A stretch of 64,000 nucleotides of DNA. Origin: Dermatemys mawii. Its lineage: Eukaryota > Chordata > Testudines > Dermatemydidae. Below, piece by piece: positions 29,101-44,100 of the stretch (its first letter is position 1; each line of letters opens with the position of its first letter). The notes beneath the pieces are model-generated. The model made no database searches. It saw only the letters and a list, made by a program, of their open reading frames with translations, and was not told where the DNA came from. Location of the stretch: contig ML677463.1 of the NCBI GenBank assembly GCA_007922305.1, positions 784,656-848,655 of the forward strand. The letters are read 5' to 3'. Both the position numbers and the translations under genes were made by a program.

Positions 29101-32100
29101 TAGCCATTTTCTAAAGAAGGCACAAATCCTGTTCCTAAGAGCTTGAAGTCTCAAAGACAACTGATAACCTCTACTCAATGTGCAACAGTTTGTCAAAAAG
29201 GCTAACAGAATATTAGGAAATTTTGGATAGCAAATAAGACGGAAAATACCATGATATAACTATATAAATCCAAGATCCAGCCACATCTTGAATACTGTGT
29301 CCAGTTCTGGTCACTCCATCTCAAAAAGGATATAGTGGAACTGGAAAAGATTCAGAAACGGGCAAAAAAGATGATCAAGGATATGGAATGGCTTCTGTCC
29401 GTGGAGAGAATAAACAGACTGTGTCCGCTCATCTTAGAAAAGAGATATGATAGAAGTCCATACAATCATAAATGGTGTGGAGAAAGTGAATAGAGAAGTA
29501 TTATTTAGCTCCTTCAAATAATACAAAAAACTGGGGCCCTCTAAATTAATCAGCAGCAGGTTTAATACAAATAAGAGGCAGTATTTCTTCACACAGCACA
29601 CACCTAACCTGTGGAACTCACTGTCAAAGGATATTGTGATGGCCAAAAGTATAACTGCATTCAAAAGAGAATTGGATCAGTTAATTGAGGATGCATTCAT
29701 CAATGGCTATTAGCCAAGATGGTCAGGGACACAACTCAGTGCTGGGGGAAAGGCCTAAAAACCTGACTACCAGAAGCTGGGAGTACAAGACAGAGGAAGA
29801 TCACACTATAATTGCCCTATTCTATACATTCCCCATAAGCCCTGGTATAGGCTGATATTTAAACAGGATACTGTGCAAGATGGACCATGGTCTGATGCAG
29901 TATGGCAACTCTTATGTTCTTACTAAGAAAATGAAAATGACAGGGGAAAGGTATTCAGCACCCAAGTGGAATGGAGAGGGAGATAGCTGTTGGTTCCACT
30001 TTTAGCTTCTGTTTAGCACACATCAACCACCCACAGCACTTCTAACAGCTAGTGGTTATCAGCTTGCTAATTCATTGTTGACACAACATCATAGCTGTGT
30101 GCCTTGAGGAAGGAACTGAACGACAAAAGTAATGACCTGGGCTGAAATCCTAGCCCTACTGAAGTCAGTGGGAGTTTTGCCATTGACTTCAGTGGGGCCA
30201 GGATTTCATTCCTAGTATTAGCTCAGCAGTGGCGTTCCATGCCTGGGGATGGCATGGAGACAATTTCAGAAAATTGGCCATAGATTATTAATCCTGATAA
30301 ACCATATATACATGGAACCTTCATATTAATGATTAAATGATATTGTAAGCATGTTATGGACATTAGTATCTTATGGTTATGAGCACATCAGAAGAAGGTG
30401 TTTTAGATAGTTATAAGCCATGGTTATAAGCAGTTTATTGAGTTGTTGGACTCTGTAACTATCTATAATAACTGATTAACTTTTTATGAAAACATTTATT
30501 AATCATTTATTAACCCAAATGCTTACTAATAGTGAATAAAATGACACAAGTGTGGAGCAGTTTGGGAATGATTTGTGAATTCCAAAAAGACCTAAGTTCC
30601 TCAATCTTTTTGCTCATCAACTAATATACAACCAACTCTGTTACTCCTATAGCCCCCTAAATCTAGACTTATGCCATGCTTCACCATACTACTGAACTGC
30701 CCCCATGGGTAGCTGAGCCCCAATCCCCTGAGCAGACCAAACTGGTAGCATTAAATGGGATCCACTGCTAGTAATGAACAGGATGTGGGAGAAATGAAGT
30801 TGTTTGGTTGTCTATTAATACACTGAGCAATATAATTAATTGTTTTACTATTTTATTTTCAGAGGATGGGTCTAAAAGTTTTTACTAATTCTACAATACG
30901 GAAGCCAGTCCTCTGCCCATCTGACAAAACGTGCCCGAAAGAGCCCACACCTGACTATGGTATCGGTGGAGGTAATGTGTAAAAAAGAGGTGGACTGGAT
31001 GGCGTGGGAAATGGTCTTTTCACTTCCAGGTCACCAGTTCTAATCTGGCTGCACCTCAATAGTATCCCTTGTGTAGAATGAATTGGCCAATCAGTGTGTC
31101 CAGTTCCTAGTGGAACAAGTCTCCAGATCATGGTTTGCCTCAGTTAGTGCTTCCTTTGTCATTTCTGCAGAATGGCAAAAGGATTGACTGGAGTCTGACT
31201 CTGCTTGTATGCAGGGGAAAATGAGAGAAAAGTTGCAATGCTGCTTCTTTTCAGAGGATGATAAAGATTTCATTTTCCAGGGTTCATTGGTCTAGAGCCT
31301 TTCACAAGCTCACAACTGACTTAAAAGCTAAACAGGGAAGTATCAGAAAATATAATGAGGCTACTAAAGGTTTATATGCCATATACTGTAGTACTTAACA
31401 CTCATGGCATTTTACAGCCCTGGATCTCAAAGCATTTTACAGTGGATAAGTATTATAATTATCCTTCTCTGTAGCCCAGGGAGAGAAGTACCTTGAGCCT
31501 CATACTGCAGATGGGAAAGCTGAGGCACAGAAATGTTAAATGAAATAACAAGTCCTGCATCTTGGCAGTGGGTTAGACTAGGTGACCCTTGCGGTCCGTA
31601 CTAACCCTCAGGTTCTATGATTCTGAGGCTTGCTCAATATCACAAACAGGTCAGTGACAGAACTCTGACTCACTCCTCCACCTATAAGTAGGGAACAGAG
31701 ACTTTCATAGGACCCCCAGGATCTTTGTAGGGAATGCTGCTCTGGAAGTCAACTTTCCAGCCTTTGCCCCATCTTTGATTATAGAAGGGAGCTTGGGACA
31801 GATCACAGGAAACATGTCCCTCCAATTTCTCTAAGTAGCCAGTGGACACAGCTGACTTTCTGACTATTTTTCACTTTTTTCCCTGTTGGAAAGTATAAGA
31901 CAATGGAGAAAAAAATACTTTTCACACCTTCATACTCTTTTCCCAACTGGAAACCAGTCACAAAGAGTGCGGGAGGAGGTAAACCTAAGTTGTTACTGTT
32001 TTCTAATGTTTCCAGTTGGAAAACAAAAAAGTAGATTAGTTCCTTCCTCCCGCCCCATAGGTTTTTTGTTTGTTTGTTTGTTTTCAGTTTTCCTGCAAGA

Positions 32101-35100
32101 AAAACAGAATTTCTTGGTGGGAGAGAACCCATGGAAAAAAATCTGTTTCCCTCAGCTTAGATCATGCTCAGTGCAGTTTCTGGGCAGATCCCATTAGATA
32201 TCTCTACCCTATGCTCTCTAATATGACACTTTTACCATATATACAATTCCTCCTTTCGCCTTTAGGTATCAGAGAGATGAAGAGTGAGTCTCTTGTGATT
32301 AAGACAGTTCGGACATTCTTCCCTGAGACCTGGATTTGGGATATAGTTCCCACTGAGTGAGTGGTGTTCTTTTCTGTCCTTGTCTCTTTTAAGGGTCTCT
32401 GAGTCACTTCCCAGTGCTCACTGGAAGTCACAAGGAAGGTACTAGAACACATAGCTGATTCCCAGACCTTGTTGTCTTTCTTCCTATTCAGTCACAGATG
32501 AGCTCCCATTGGTTACCCATCTCCAAGCCCCTGGACCTTGACAGGTTCTAAGTTATGCCCTGTTGGATCTTTACCTGGCCCTTTTTTTCAGTACAATGCA
32601 AGCTACTTCCTGCTGGGCAGAAAGGTGACCCCCCCACTCCACTCAAGTCTATGACATCAAAGGTTTTTGTTTAAAAGACAAAAAAAAAAAAAAAAAAAGG
32701 CAGGAAATCATTTTTGATTTTCAACAGCCAGGTTGCTTTCAGTATTCTCCAAAGACTTCCAATAGCATCTGCAACAAGAAGGCAAGGAATAGAGCCTCAA
32801 AAAGATACTGATCTTAATTAAGAATTTCCGGGGTTTAATGTATTTGGAATGTCAGTCATAATGTATCCTGTCCGATTTGTGGTTTTGGATTGTTTGTTTT
32901 TTTAATTTTGTGCTACAAAACTACAGGATTCTTTTGTTTCTTTAACACAAACCTCTGAATTCCCTACTTTTCATTTTTTTTTATTTTTTTTTTTTTTTTT
33001 AAAAAAAGAGCAATTCCAACATCCCGGCAAGGGATTTTATGTTCTGATCATTGATATGAACCTTCAGCTCTACCTCCAGCTTAACAACATTTTCTGAATG
33101 TGGAGGGTGTCACAGGGTCACTCACCACAATGGCACCTCCTGCTGGCTGTTTCGGGAATTAGCTCTGATCAGCGGGTGTGTCCTCTGGTGGTGGTAGCTC
33201 TCCTGTCCTTGTTTCTGCCTGCAGACCCATTGCAGTTCCAGTCTCACTGCCTCTGCTTTGTGGCACAGCCCTCCGGCCATGTCACAATCTGGGTCCCCCC
33301 TACCCCAGGGGACAATCTGGGTCTCCCCTACCCCAGGGGACTCCTTCCATAACAGTGTAGCTGCTCCTTGCAGCAGCTTGGCAGTCCATAGCACTTCAGT
33401 GGTGAGTGGAGGTGGAGGGGAGACCCAGGGCCAGCCACAACTCTAGTTCCCTGACCAGGATCCTTGCAAACAGCTTCCTAATGGCCTTCCTTTCTTTCTC
33501 CAATAGTCTGTCTCAACTCCCTGGGCCACTTCCACGCAGCCCCCCGACCTTTGGCTCCTGCCTCTGGCTCCTTCACCCTCTTCCCAGGGCCTTGGGCCTG
33601 CAAGTCCTAGCAGTCCTCTTCACAGTGCTACTTCCGCAGCCCTCTAGGAAGCCTGTCCCCTCCCTTGGGCTTCCTGCAGCAGACTGATTTGCTCCGGCCT
33701 GCAGCTTCCTTTTATAGGGGCTGACTGGTCCCTGATTGGCTGATCTAGCCACTGCTCTAATTGGCTGCAGCCACTGCCCTAACTGGCTGTTTCCTTGCAG
33801 CCCTGCAGTCTGGGTTTTAATCCTATCAGGGTCAGTGCCGGGCAGATGCCCCATCACAGGTGGGTATATCCTGTGGAACCTAACTGGGAAAGGAGAATAT
33901 TACTTCAGCTTGGGAATTTCTACTATTGATTGGCTGGAAAATACCCTTTGAACAATCAGGTTCTTTTCTCATTTTTTGTCTCTTGTACCTTTTTAGTTCT
34001 AATGGAAAGGCCAGTCTTTCGTTCACTATCCCCGACACCATCACGGAATGGAAAGCCAGCGCCTTCTGCTTGGAAGAGGAGGCTGGGTTCGGCATATCCC
34101 TACCTACCTCCTTGATAGCCTTCCAGCCCTTCTTTGTCGATCTGACCCTACCTTACTCCATTGTCCGAGGGGAAAAGTTTCATTTAATAGCCAATGCCTT
34201 CAACTACCTGAACAAATGCATCGAGGTACAGTAGGTCCTTTCCCCCTCCTTCCTGAGCCCCTATCAGCAGTGTTTCCAGCAAAGGCTCTACCTCTTGCAG
34301 CAGCAATGTAGAATGAAGCCTTCACAATTCCATTCCAGCCACTCAGCCTTCTTTACACTGGCTTCCTACACAGCAGAAGAGTGATTTCTCTTAAGCTGGG
34401 TCTGTCTGCTGGATGCTGATCTATCCTTTAATGGAGAAAGAACTTATTTTAGCTGAGAACTCATTCTGGCAGATATCTACATCATAGAATATCAGGAATG
34501 GAAGGGACCTCAGGAGGTCATCTAGTCCAATCCCCTGCTTAAAGCAGGACCAATCCCCAACTAAAACTACATCCTAATATAATCTTCCTTTCAGGAGTCT
34601 ATCCTTTGGCATTTGGTCGTCTTTGACGTATCACTGTTTGAAATAGGAGTACGTTGAAGCACAATACAGAACTTTTCATGGTAACATGGTTCACTCAGAC
34701 AATTAGTGCACGGCCTGCTAGTGCATTGTAGATTCATACCATGGCTTGCCATGGGCTACCTTGCCATGTAGACAAGCCGCCAGAGAGGATATTGGCCAGG
34801 ATATTGCAAAGTAAAATTTGCTTTCTACTTGAATGGCCACTGTAGATGGGCATAAGGGTCAGGGTTTATTATCTCCTCTGAAGAATGCCCCATCCCACCT
34901 ACCTGTGTTGCACCTCACTTCCCCAGGACAGCTCTAAGGTAATGCCAGTGGGTTCACAGCAGAATCAGTCTCTGGAGGAGATCAACGAACCCTCCTTTTG
35001 TCCCCCAACCTGGCATTAGGAACAGCCCGTGCAATATTATTTTGTCTCCCTCTCTCAGGTCAGTACCGTACTGGAAAAGTCCAACGATTACAAGGTGGAG

Positions 35101-38100
35101 CCCCTTTCCCAAGATGGCAACACTGCAAAGGTGTGTGCCAACGAGAGGAAAACCTCCACCTGGACTATTATTCCTCAAAAACTGGGTAAGCTTCTCTGCC
35201 TTTGTCATTCTTATGGCACCTGGCTGGTTTGTCCAGTCTCACTCGGGAATTCTCTATTACACAATACCCTGCCCGCTAACCTGCAGATAGGAACTGCTGC
35301 TATCTGTACCAGACTTCACTGAAGCAGCTCTGCTGAACTCCCCTGGCACAATCTCTGCAGGCACATGGCAGTGAAGTAGGACCTCGTGTTCTGCCTCTGT
35401 CCGTGTTCCTGACAGTTCGTTCCTCTCATGTCTCAGAAAGGACCATTCAGACCATTTGGTTTCATGTGAAACATTTTCAGGAGTCCACTTGCCTAAGATA
35501 TTTCTGTGCATAATCCCCACCTCTGCCCAAGCTTGGGAACAGAGAGTTTTAAATGCCCGAGTCTTGCTCTTAGCTTACTGACACCCACAAATATCTAAAG
35601 CTTTAATCACCACGGTTTGGACACTGAAAATTTACACATCAGCAATGAAGATCAGAAATCATTCAATAACAACAAAGTGTGCTAGGAATATTGGACCAGA
35701 TCCGGCATAGCTCTGTTGACTTCAGTAAGGTTCCAGTGGGGATCTGGCTCTAAGTTTTCAATACTTTCTTTTCAAGAGTAGCCTTTGTGTGAAATGGTTT
35801 GGAGATTTATATGTGTAGAAAGATGGAGGTACAACATTGTTTTAATTTACAAAGACTTCCCCAAAAGTTTGTCAATGTGGCTCAAATTTCATAATAGGGT
35901 CATTTGTAAAGTTCAGAAATAAAAACAGAATGATTTACTGCAAACTAGCATTCAAAAAGCCTGACATGAAACAATTTTACTGAACCTAGAGAGTAATGGT
36001 GAACTCTTAGAAGCCAAAATATTTTTTCTGTCCAAAATTATAGCATGGTAAAGAGCAGGCTTATGATAGATTCCTGGCTGCAAAGTTAACAATAGAAAAG
36101 CTACTGTGGTCTCCAGAGTAACTGATTTTTTGTTAGGTTATATTTTGTACTGTTTAAAATGGTATTGGCATCTTCTTCCCATTTCCATGGTGCTCTTATT
36201 TGCAAGGGGTTAAGTGAAGTTCTGCCAAGCTGCCCTGTAAGTATCAGGTGGGCAGGATTCACTAATAGTTGTTTCTTCATTGGTGAATTCTGTCTCTGAT
36301 GAGATGCATTAAACAATGGACAGAATTCATTCACGCTGCTGGCTGACTTGGAAGAGAGGGAATTTCCCAGAGTTCCTTGAGGCCACCTTTGGAGGAATGA
36401 ATTCATGCCAGTGTAATTCTAGGCTTTCAGGATTAATTTTCCTTCTTGGGCTTGGGGGGTTTCTTTCAGGTCATGTGAACTTCACCATTACTGCTCAGGC
36501 AAAGTCAAGTGATTCATCTCACGAAGAAGGGCTAGAACGCGTGGACACTATCATAAAGCCACTTATAGTTGAGGTATGATTAAAAAAAAACTCAACTCTC
36601 TGGGAGAGAGAAATGGTCTCTCTGGTGGGTTTAATTTTGTTTGACTCTCCCTCTCTAAAATATCCTGCAAGAGCATCAACTCAAGGTCTGAGGCAAATTC
36701 TATTTTTTTTTTCCCCACCTCTCTTGGTGTAGGCCGGCTGGTTGAATAGTGACCCTGAGACTCTGACCTAAATGCTGTCCTGGGAAGCCCATGGGATACA
36801 TGTAATCCTTGGCAGAACTAGTGAGCCAGGCTGCAATCCACAGAGCAGTTACGGCACGAAAGTTCAACCCACTTTCTCCAAACTAGTTGCCGAACACTCT
36901 ACTAACATGTCCAGTATTGGAATTTCACCATCTCCCATATCTTGTGACTGGACTCACTTGGTTGGATTCTGCTGTCAGTTAAACCTTACATCCATGCAGT
37001 TGTAATGAAACCATCCCATACTGTTAGCAGAGAGAGGACCAGGGACCTTCAGCACCAAAAATACAACTCTTCCGTGTGAGCTAAAGGAGTACCTGTCTTT
37101 TATCCTTTTTCCCACGAGAGGGAGACATAGTTGCAGGCACGTAGCAGGAGTGGTGCACAGGGTCCATCAGTGGGCTTGTCCAGATGGAACAGAGGACAGA
37201 ATTTGCACTAATTTATATGACACCTGGCATATTACTGCAGTCATGTCTGGAACCAGCAACTCATGGGGTCAAATTTGACCCCATCATTTACACTTGTGGA
37301 AACCCAGTGAAGTTAGTGGGAGAAGAAATGATCTTGGACTTAGGGGAAGTTCTTTCCCACACATTTGGTGTCTTTGGCCCATTTCTGTAGGGATGCTGCA
37401 GGGATGCAGATAAAGAGGCAGGATTTGCCCTATGCTTTCTAGGGCAGCTGCTTCACCAAAGGAATCTGGAACTCTCCTCACCTGTCAATTTCTCCTGTAC
37501 ATCTCCCAGCTGCCTTCCTGTGAGAGAGCAATGGTACACAAAGAGCAAAGGTTGCTGGGCGCCATGATGGAGAGGGAGTGATGCCGCTGGAATGGAAGGG
37601 CAGTCACCTTCGCTCAGTAGTCTGAGGGCAGCCTGTTTACAATGTGGCACGCTACAAAGATGCGCTTGCCAGCATTCTTTTATAACTGGTTTCATTGTTA
37701 TGTCTGTTCTTCTCGTCTTCTCTCTCCACTTTCCTGCTGCCAACCAGCCTGAAGGCATCAAAAAGGAGGTGACCCAGAGCTCCCTCATTTGCACAAAAGG
37801 TAAGGGCCTCTCTCCAGATTCCCTCCTGTAAGGCAGCCATGGCTACAGATTCAGCAAGTGATTGCTATCAGAGAGATTTCCAGATTCATAGATTAGAATC
37901 ATAGATTATCAGGGTTGGAAGGGACCTCAGGAGGTCATCTAGTCCAACCCCCTGCTCAAAGCAGCACCAATCCTCAACTAAATCAGCCAACAGATTAAAA
38001 CACTTTTCAGCCAGGGCCCTTTCCTGCCCTAACGAATATCCCCTTAGTTCTCTGAAACTGAAAGAGTTGTAGCAATATGTTTCATTCTCTGGTTGGTTGG

Positions 38101-41100
38101 TTGCTTTTCACATGTCAGTTCTTTTGGATCATTAAAATAATGTGGTTGGTTTCACTTCCAAGCCCTCAGGCAGTAGCACAACCCTATTCTATCCACAGGA
38201 GGTAATGGCTAATGTGTATGGGCACAGCTACCCTCCAGTGAACAGAATTAAAACCACTCAACTGTGCATCATAGGGTGTGTCTACATTGCAATCAGTGCA
38301 GCATATGTAGATTTACCCAAGCTAGTTTAATCTAGCTGCAGCAATAACAATAGTAGTGATGCCACGGCAGCAACAGCTAACCACGCGAGTACATATTCAG
38401 GATCCCAAGCTTAAATTATATGACCATTGTTGGAAAGAAGGTTCTATAGAAGGGGAAGTTATGGCTGAAAAAAAGAGATTATTATTTTCTCTTACCAACA
38501 GGCAAAGCCGTCTCTGAAACGGTGTCTCCGAAGCTGCCAGCGAACCTGGTGGAGGGCTCTGCCAGAGCTTCTTTTTCTGTCCTTGGTAAGCTTAATGTTT
38601 ATATTAAGAATAAAGGTCTTGATTGTCCCCTGGCCTTACCACTTGCATTGTCACTGACACCAGTGCAGAAAGAGTATAGAGTGGGTGTACGACACTGTCA
38701 TTCTGAGTTATTCGCATTTGACATCCATTTTGCAAAGCTGTGAATAACTAAGAGCCGGTCCAAATTTTCCCAACAAAATGGTGGTTCATTGGAAGATGCT
38801 GATTCAACTAAATTAAAACAGGAACGTATCATAATTTTGACCAAAAAAGTCAAAACATTTAGTTTCAATAAAGATCGGCCTTGTCAAAATAAAAATGTTT
38901 TTGATAAGGCTGAAATAATAAAATGTCATTTTGATTTTTCTGAAGCAAAACTTTGGAGTTTCACTTTGTGGGAAATCTTGAAATCTCATTTTTTCATTCC
39001 AATTTGGAATGAAAAGGAAATGGGTATTTCTGAATTTCCCCTTGAATGGGAATTTCAGGATCTGAGCAGCTCCAATAAGTACACAAGGTGCAAAGCAGTG
39101 GAAATACTGAATGACGGGAACTGTTGATCTGAAATTCATGAGCATAACTTTGAACGGAGTCTTTTTTTGTTAAAAAGTTTCTTTCTGTCTTAATATGAGG
39201 TGCAGTGCGACTGGCCCCAGTGACAACGCTGGAGAAGTGAATCCCAGCAATGGCATATCCACAGGCCAAATGCTGCTCTCAGTTAAGCCCATGCAACTCA
39301 CTGAAAGTCAATCACCTTGAAATTGCAGCATAGAATGTGGCTTCTAGAACACAGCCTGTGTTTCAAAAGGGTAGCGGCGATTTCTTAGCTCCCAAAACAA
39401 TACTGATGCTCAGATGTTCTTTACTCTTGATTCCTGTTTCCTTAGATCTTCTCTGTTTGTCTTATTTGCCCACAGCTCTATATTTTAAAAGTTAATGGTC
39501 TAAGAAGCCACTCACGTGGAGAGATGTGGCAGTTTCTCTTTCTCCCCCAGGCTTTGTGTTCTGCACTGTAATTTACCAACTGCGAATCCCACTGACTCCC
39601 TCTGTCTCCCATTCTTCAGGGGACCTCCTGGGCATGGCCATGAGGAACATGGAGAATCTTCTCCGAATGCCCTATGGCTGTGGAGAGCAGAATATGGTCC
39701 TGTTTGCTCCCAACATCTACATCCTGGACTCTCTGAGTAAGACAGGGCAGCTGACTGATGAGATCAAATCCAAGGGCATTGGATACTTAACGAGCGGTGA
39801 GAAGTTTAAGATTCCTCCATATAAACCTGTGCCCATTTTGCTGAAATGCCATTCTAGTTCCAGCATACATGCAATAGTTATTGATGGCTTAGATAGCCCC
39901 AAACATGTGCATGATGGTACATTACAGGACACAAGCCAGTGAAATCACTCACTAAAACTGTTCTTGTTCTTCAGTTCAAAACGCTTCGGCCTCACTTTAT
40001 CAGAGAACAAAACAGGTCCATTACTGGGGTTAGAAAATATGTTCTCCTTGTTTTGGTTCCAGGGTACCAGAAGCAGCTGTCATTCAAACACTGGGATGGA
40101 TCCTACAGTTCATTTGGGACCAGAGATAAGGAAGGGAGCACCTGGTGAGAGCTGGGAAGCTGTTTCAGGTCCTGGGATAGGAAAGGAAGCTGTTTGTGGT
40201 GTGGAACGGGGTAGCCGAGTGGCGACTCACCCCTGTGGCACCTACCACTGGTCCTCCAGGGAATTAGCTCTTCCGGTATCCGGAGCATCCTCTGCAGGCT
40301 GATGTCCCGCTTGCTGCTGGCCCAGTGTCCCTCCCTGGACCCCGGTGCCCTCTTCCATAGGGTGCTGCACCTCTGCAGTACCCCCACAGTCTCAGGGTTT
40401 CCCCTTCCTGGGGAACCCCCACCCACTATCCCCACCTTGCCTCAGTCTAGGCAACTGCCAGTCACCACTTGCCCCCGTTCTCTGGGGCAGACTGCAGTAT
40501 CATTGCCATTCATCACCGGCAAGGGGGCTTGACCTGCTGCCTCTACAGCTACCCATGGGCTGCCCCCTGCAATCCCAGTACCCCTTGTTGGGCCAGTCCC
40601 CTAGGCCCTGCAGCCTGGGAGTCTCCAGGCCAGAGCTCCTCCAGCTCCTCTTGTCTTCTCCCCAGCCTTGCTCTACTCTGGGTACCTTAAGCTTCCCCTG
40701 CAGCCAGGCCTGTCTGCCTCCTCAGCTAGAGAAGGAGACTGTCTCTCTGCACCAAACTCTGGGCCTTTTTATCAGGGCCAGCTGGGCCCTAATTGATGCA
40801 GCCACAGGTGTGGCTGCATTCCCAGTCAAGCTGGAGCTTGCTTGCTCCCAGCCACAACCCTTTCTTGGGCTGTTTTAAGCCCCTTTTGGCAGGAGTGGGG
40901 CAGCCACCCCACTACAAATGGAAATACCTCAACAATCTAATTCTGTGGTCGGGGAGAGAAATGCTAGCAGGCGGGCTGCTGACTCAGTGGGGGTATGGAG
41001 CCTTTCTCCTCTGACATTGGTTACAGTCCATCTCCAGGATGGCGGGAAATGGATGGCCCAGGACTAGGGAATGGGAGATTTGAACCTTTCACCTCTAGGG

Positions 41101-44100
41101 CATTGTTCCACTTCACCCCAGTTCGGGTGTACTGGATTGGTTAAGGGGCTTGGACAATGGCAAAGGGAGCCTTTCACTTCCAGATTTTGATGCAGATTTT
41201 GGTGGGGTGGGTAGGTGAGGGGAACGGCTAGCTTGGTGAAGCTTACACCATGACCGTGTGAATTGTACCTGTTCTGTGCATGAACAGAGAACATCACTCT
41301 GTAGGGTTGATCAGTCTAGTTTGCAGGGCTGCCTATCAATTTTGCAGTTTTCACTGCTAAGTGTTTGGGGGCCCCCTGTCCTTCTGTGTGGGGGGTATGC
41401 CATGCTGCCCCAGCAGGAAACATACAGGTGTTTGTGCCCTTTCTCTAGGAATTGCTCTGCTGTGGGAAAATTCTGTGGGTCAGGAAAATGAGCCTCAAAA
41501 CCTGGTGCCTCTACTCAAAGTTCTCTCAGTTCCTCCTGTGTGTCTAGTATGCAGACTTCTCCAGTTAGCACTGCTCGCCAGGGGATGGTCATGGGGCAAA
41601 TCACGGAGTGAAAGTTTAAATGAGACCAGATTGGGCTCTGGATTCTGCCTTCTCCAGCCACCCCTGTGGAAAGTGGTAGCAGAATAAAGAGATTCCCTGC
41701 TCCTCACTCCTTCTGTGTGGTTCCCTTGCAGGCTCACTGCTTTCGTGTACAAGTCTTTTGCACAAGCCAAACGCTACATCTATATTGATGACAATGTCCA
41801 GTCTAAAACCTTGATCTGGCTGGCAAGTAAACAGATGCCAGACGGCTGCTTCCAAAATATTGGGAACCATTTCAACAATGCCTTGAATGTGAGTTATCTT
41901 AGCTTTCTCCCAAGCTTCCAGTCCTCCACAGGGATAGAACTATCCAACCACTGCCAAATGCTATCCTTATCCCCAGATGTTCAGCCCTGTCATTGGGATA
42001 AGCTGCCCTCTAGCAGCTGTCCCACAGACAGAATATAATCCCCACTAGTACCGATAGCCAATGTAATAAAAGCGGGTGTGTTTATGAGCCGAAGATTCTG
42101 GGTTTTATTCCGCAATGCTGCATATATTCATTTATAACTAAGGACAACCAGGACATATTCTGGTGTATTAGCCAAGTGTAAGCTCCGAGTAAACCTACTG
42201 AAGTCCTTCAGCCTTTATATTGGTATAACCAGGAGTGGATTCCTTACAATGTCTGGTCTGGCTGGTAGTTTTGTATTTCACTTGAATACATTTTGGTTTA
42301 TCTTGGGCATATTGACCTCCTTTTTCCTTCTGTTCTGCTCAGAGTGGAGAAGATGGACTTTCACTCACAGCCTATGTCACTGCCGCATTGCTCGAGGCCG
42401 GACTCCCCAGCTCGGTATGATTTAAGTGCTCCCCTGCCTTATTAGACTGGTCAGTCATATGTCACAAACAGCGTGGAAGTGAGAATCTATGCCTCATCTT
42501 CAGTGAGGTCTTAAATACTGGCTCTTGCACACTGAGTTTCTATATGGCCATATCAAGGAATCTGTACCCAATTATGTATCAGAGTTATGTGTAAATGGCC
42601 TCACAAATGCATTGGATGCTTAATGCATGATATCCAGTCCAGTTGTGTTAGAAAACAGAGTTTCTTAAAGGCAGAATCCATCTCAGATTTTTTTTAGTGT
42701 ACACTATACAGCTGTTCTAGCGTCTAGCCTTGCAAACTCACTTGAAGACCTCAGCTTCAAGCTGTGTTTTCATTTTTCAACACATGATTGAAATGAAGAG
42801 GAAAGATGTGGTCTGGATGCTAGCCTGGGACATGGGAGGCCTGAGTTCAGTGCTCTGCTACAGACTTCCTGTAGATCACTTCATCTCTCTGTTTCTCTTC
42901 TAAAATGGGGAGGATGATGATGATGATGACATAAGAATGGCCATACTGGCTCAGACTAATGGTTGCCTTAGTGCAGTATCCTGTCTCCCAACATGGCCAG
43001 TTCCAGATGCTTCAAAGGAAATAAACAGAACAAGGCTATTTTCAAGTGATCCTTCTCCTGTCATATAGTCCAGCTTCTGACAAGCAGAGGTTTAGAAATA
43101 CTTGGAGTATGGGGTTGCATTCCTGACCATCTTGGCAAATAACGACTGATGGACCTGTCCTCCATGAACTTATCTAATTCTTTTGTGAATGCAGTTATAC
43201 TTTTGGCCTTCACAACATCCCCTGGCAATGAGTTCTCCAGGTTGACTGTGCATTCTGTGAAGAAATACTTCTTTTTGTTTGTTTTGAACCTGCTGCCTAT
43301 TAATTTTTATTGGGTGACCCCTGGTTCTTGTGTTATGTGAAGGGGTAAATAACACTTCCTTATTCATTTTCTCCATACCATTCATGATTTTATAGACATC
43401 TATCTTATGCCCCCTTAGTTGTCTCTTTTCCAAGCTGAATAGTCTTTTTAATCTCTCCTCATATGGAAGCTGTTCAATATTGTGAATATTTTTTGTTGCC
43501 TTTGTCTGTATTTTTTTTTTCCATTTCTCATATATCTTTTTTTGAGATGGGGCAACCAGAGCTGCATGCAGTATTCAAGATGTGGGCATATCATGCCTTT
43601 AGTGGCATATGACATTTTCGGTCTTGTTAACTATCTCTTTCCTAATGGTCCCTAAGGTTTTGATAGCTTTTTTTGACTGCCACTTCACATTGAGCAGATG
43701 TTTTCAGAGAACTATCCATAATGATTCCAAGATCTCTTTCTTGAGTGGTAACAGCTAATTTAGACCCCATCAGTTTGTATTTATAGTTGGGATTATGTTT
43801 TCCAATGTGCATTACTTTGCATTTGTAAACACTGAATTTCATCTGTCATTTTGTTGCTCACATATCCAGTTTCGTGAGATCCCTTTGTTATTCTTCACAG
43901 TCTACTTTGGATTTAACTATCTTCAGTAATTTTGTATCATCTGCAAATTTTGTGGCCTCACTGTTTACCCCTTTTTCTAGATCATTTATTAATATGTTGA
44001 ACTGGTGTCCACAGGGGTCCCAGCACAGACCCCTATGGACACTACTATTTACCTCTCTCCATTCTGAAAGGGCTTTCCTTCTCTCATAGTGATGTTGTAA

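Noticed and set aside
38789..39145. 112- and 110-codon frames on opposite strands
   Set aside because: They lie in an AT-rich inverted-repeat element; Lys/Phe-rich composition mirrors base composition.
40302..40878. 177-codon plus-strand open frame
   Set aside because: It is inside the LTR-like repeat, proline/serine-rich because of C-rich composition, and its relatives in introns 3 and 18 do not keep the frame.
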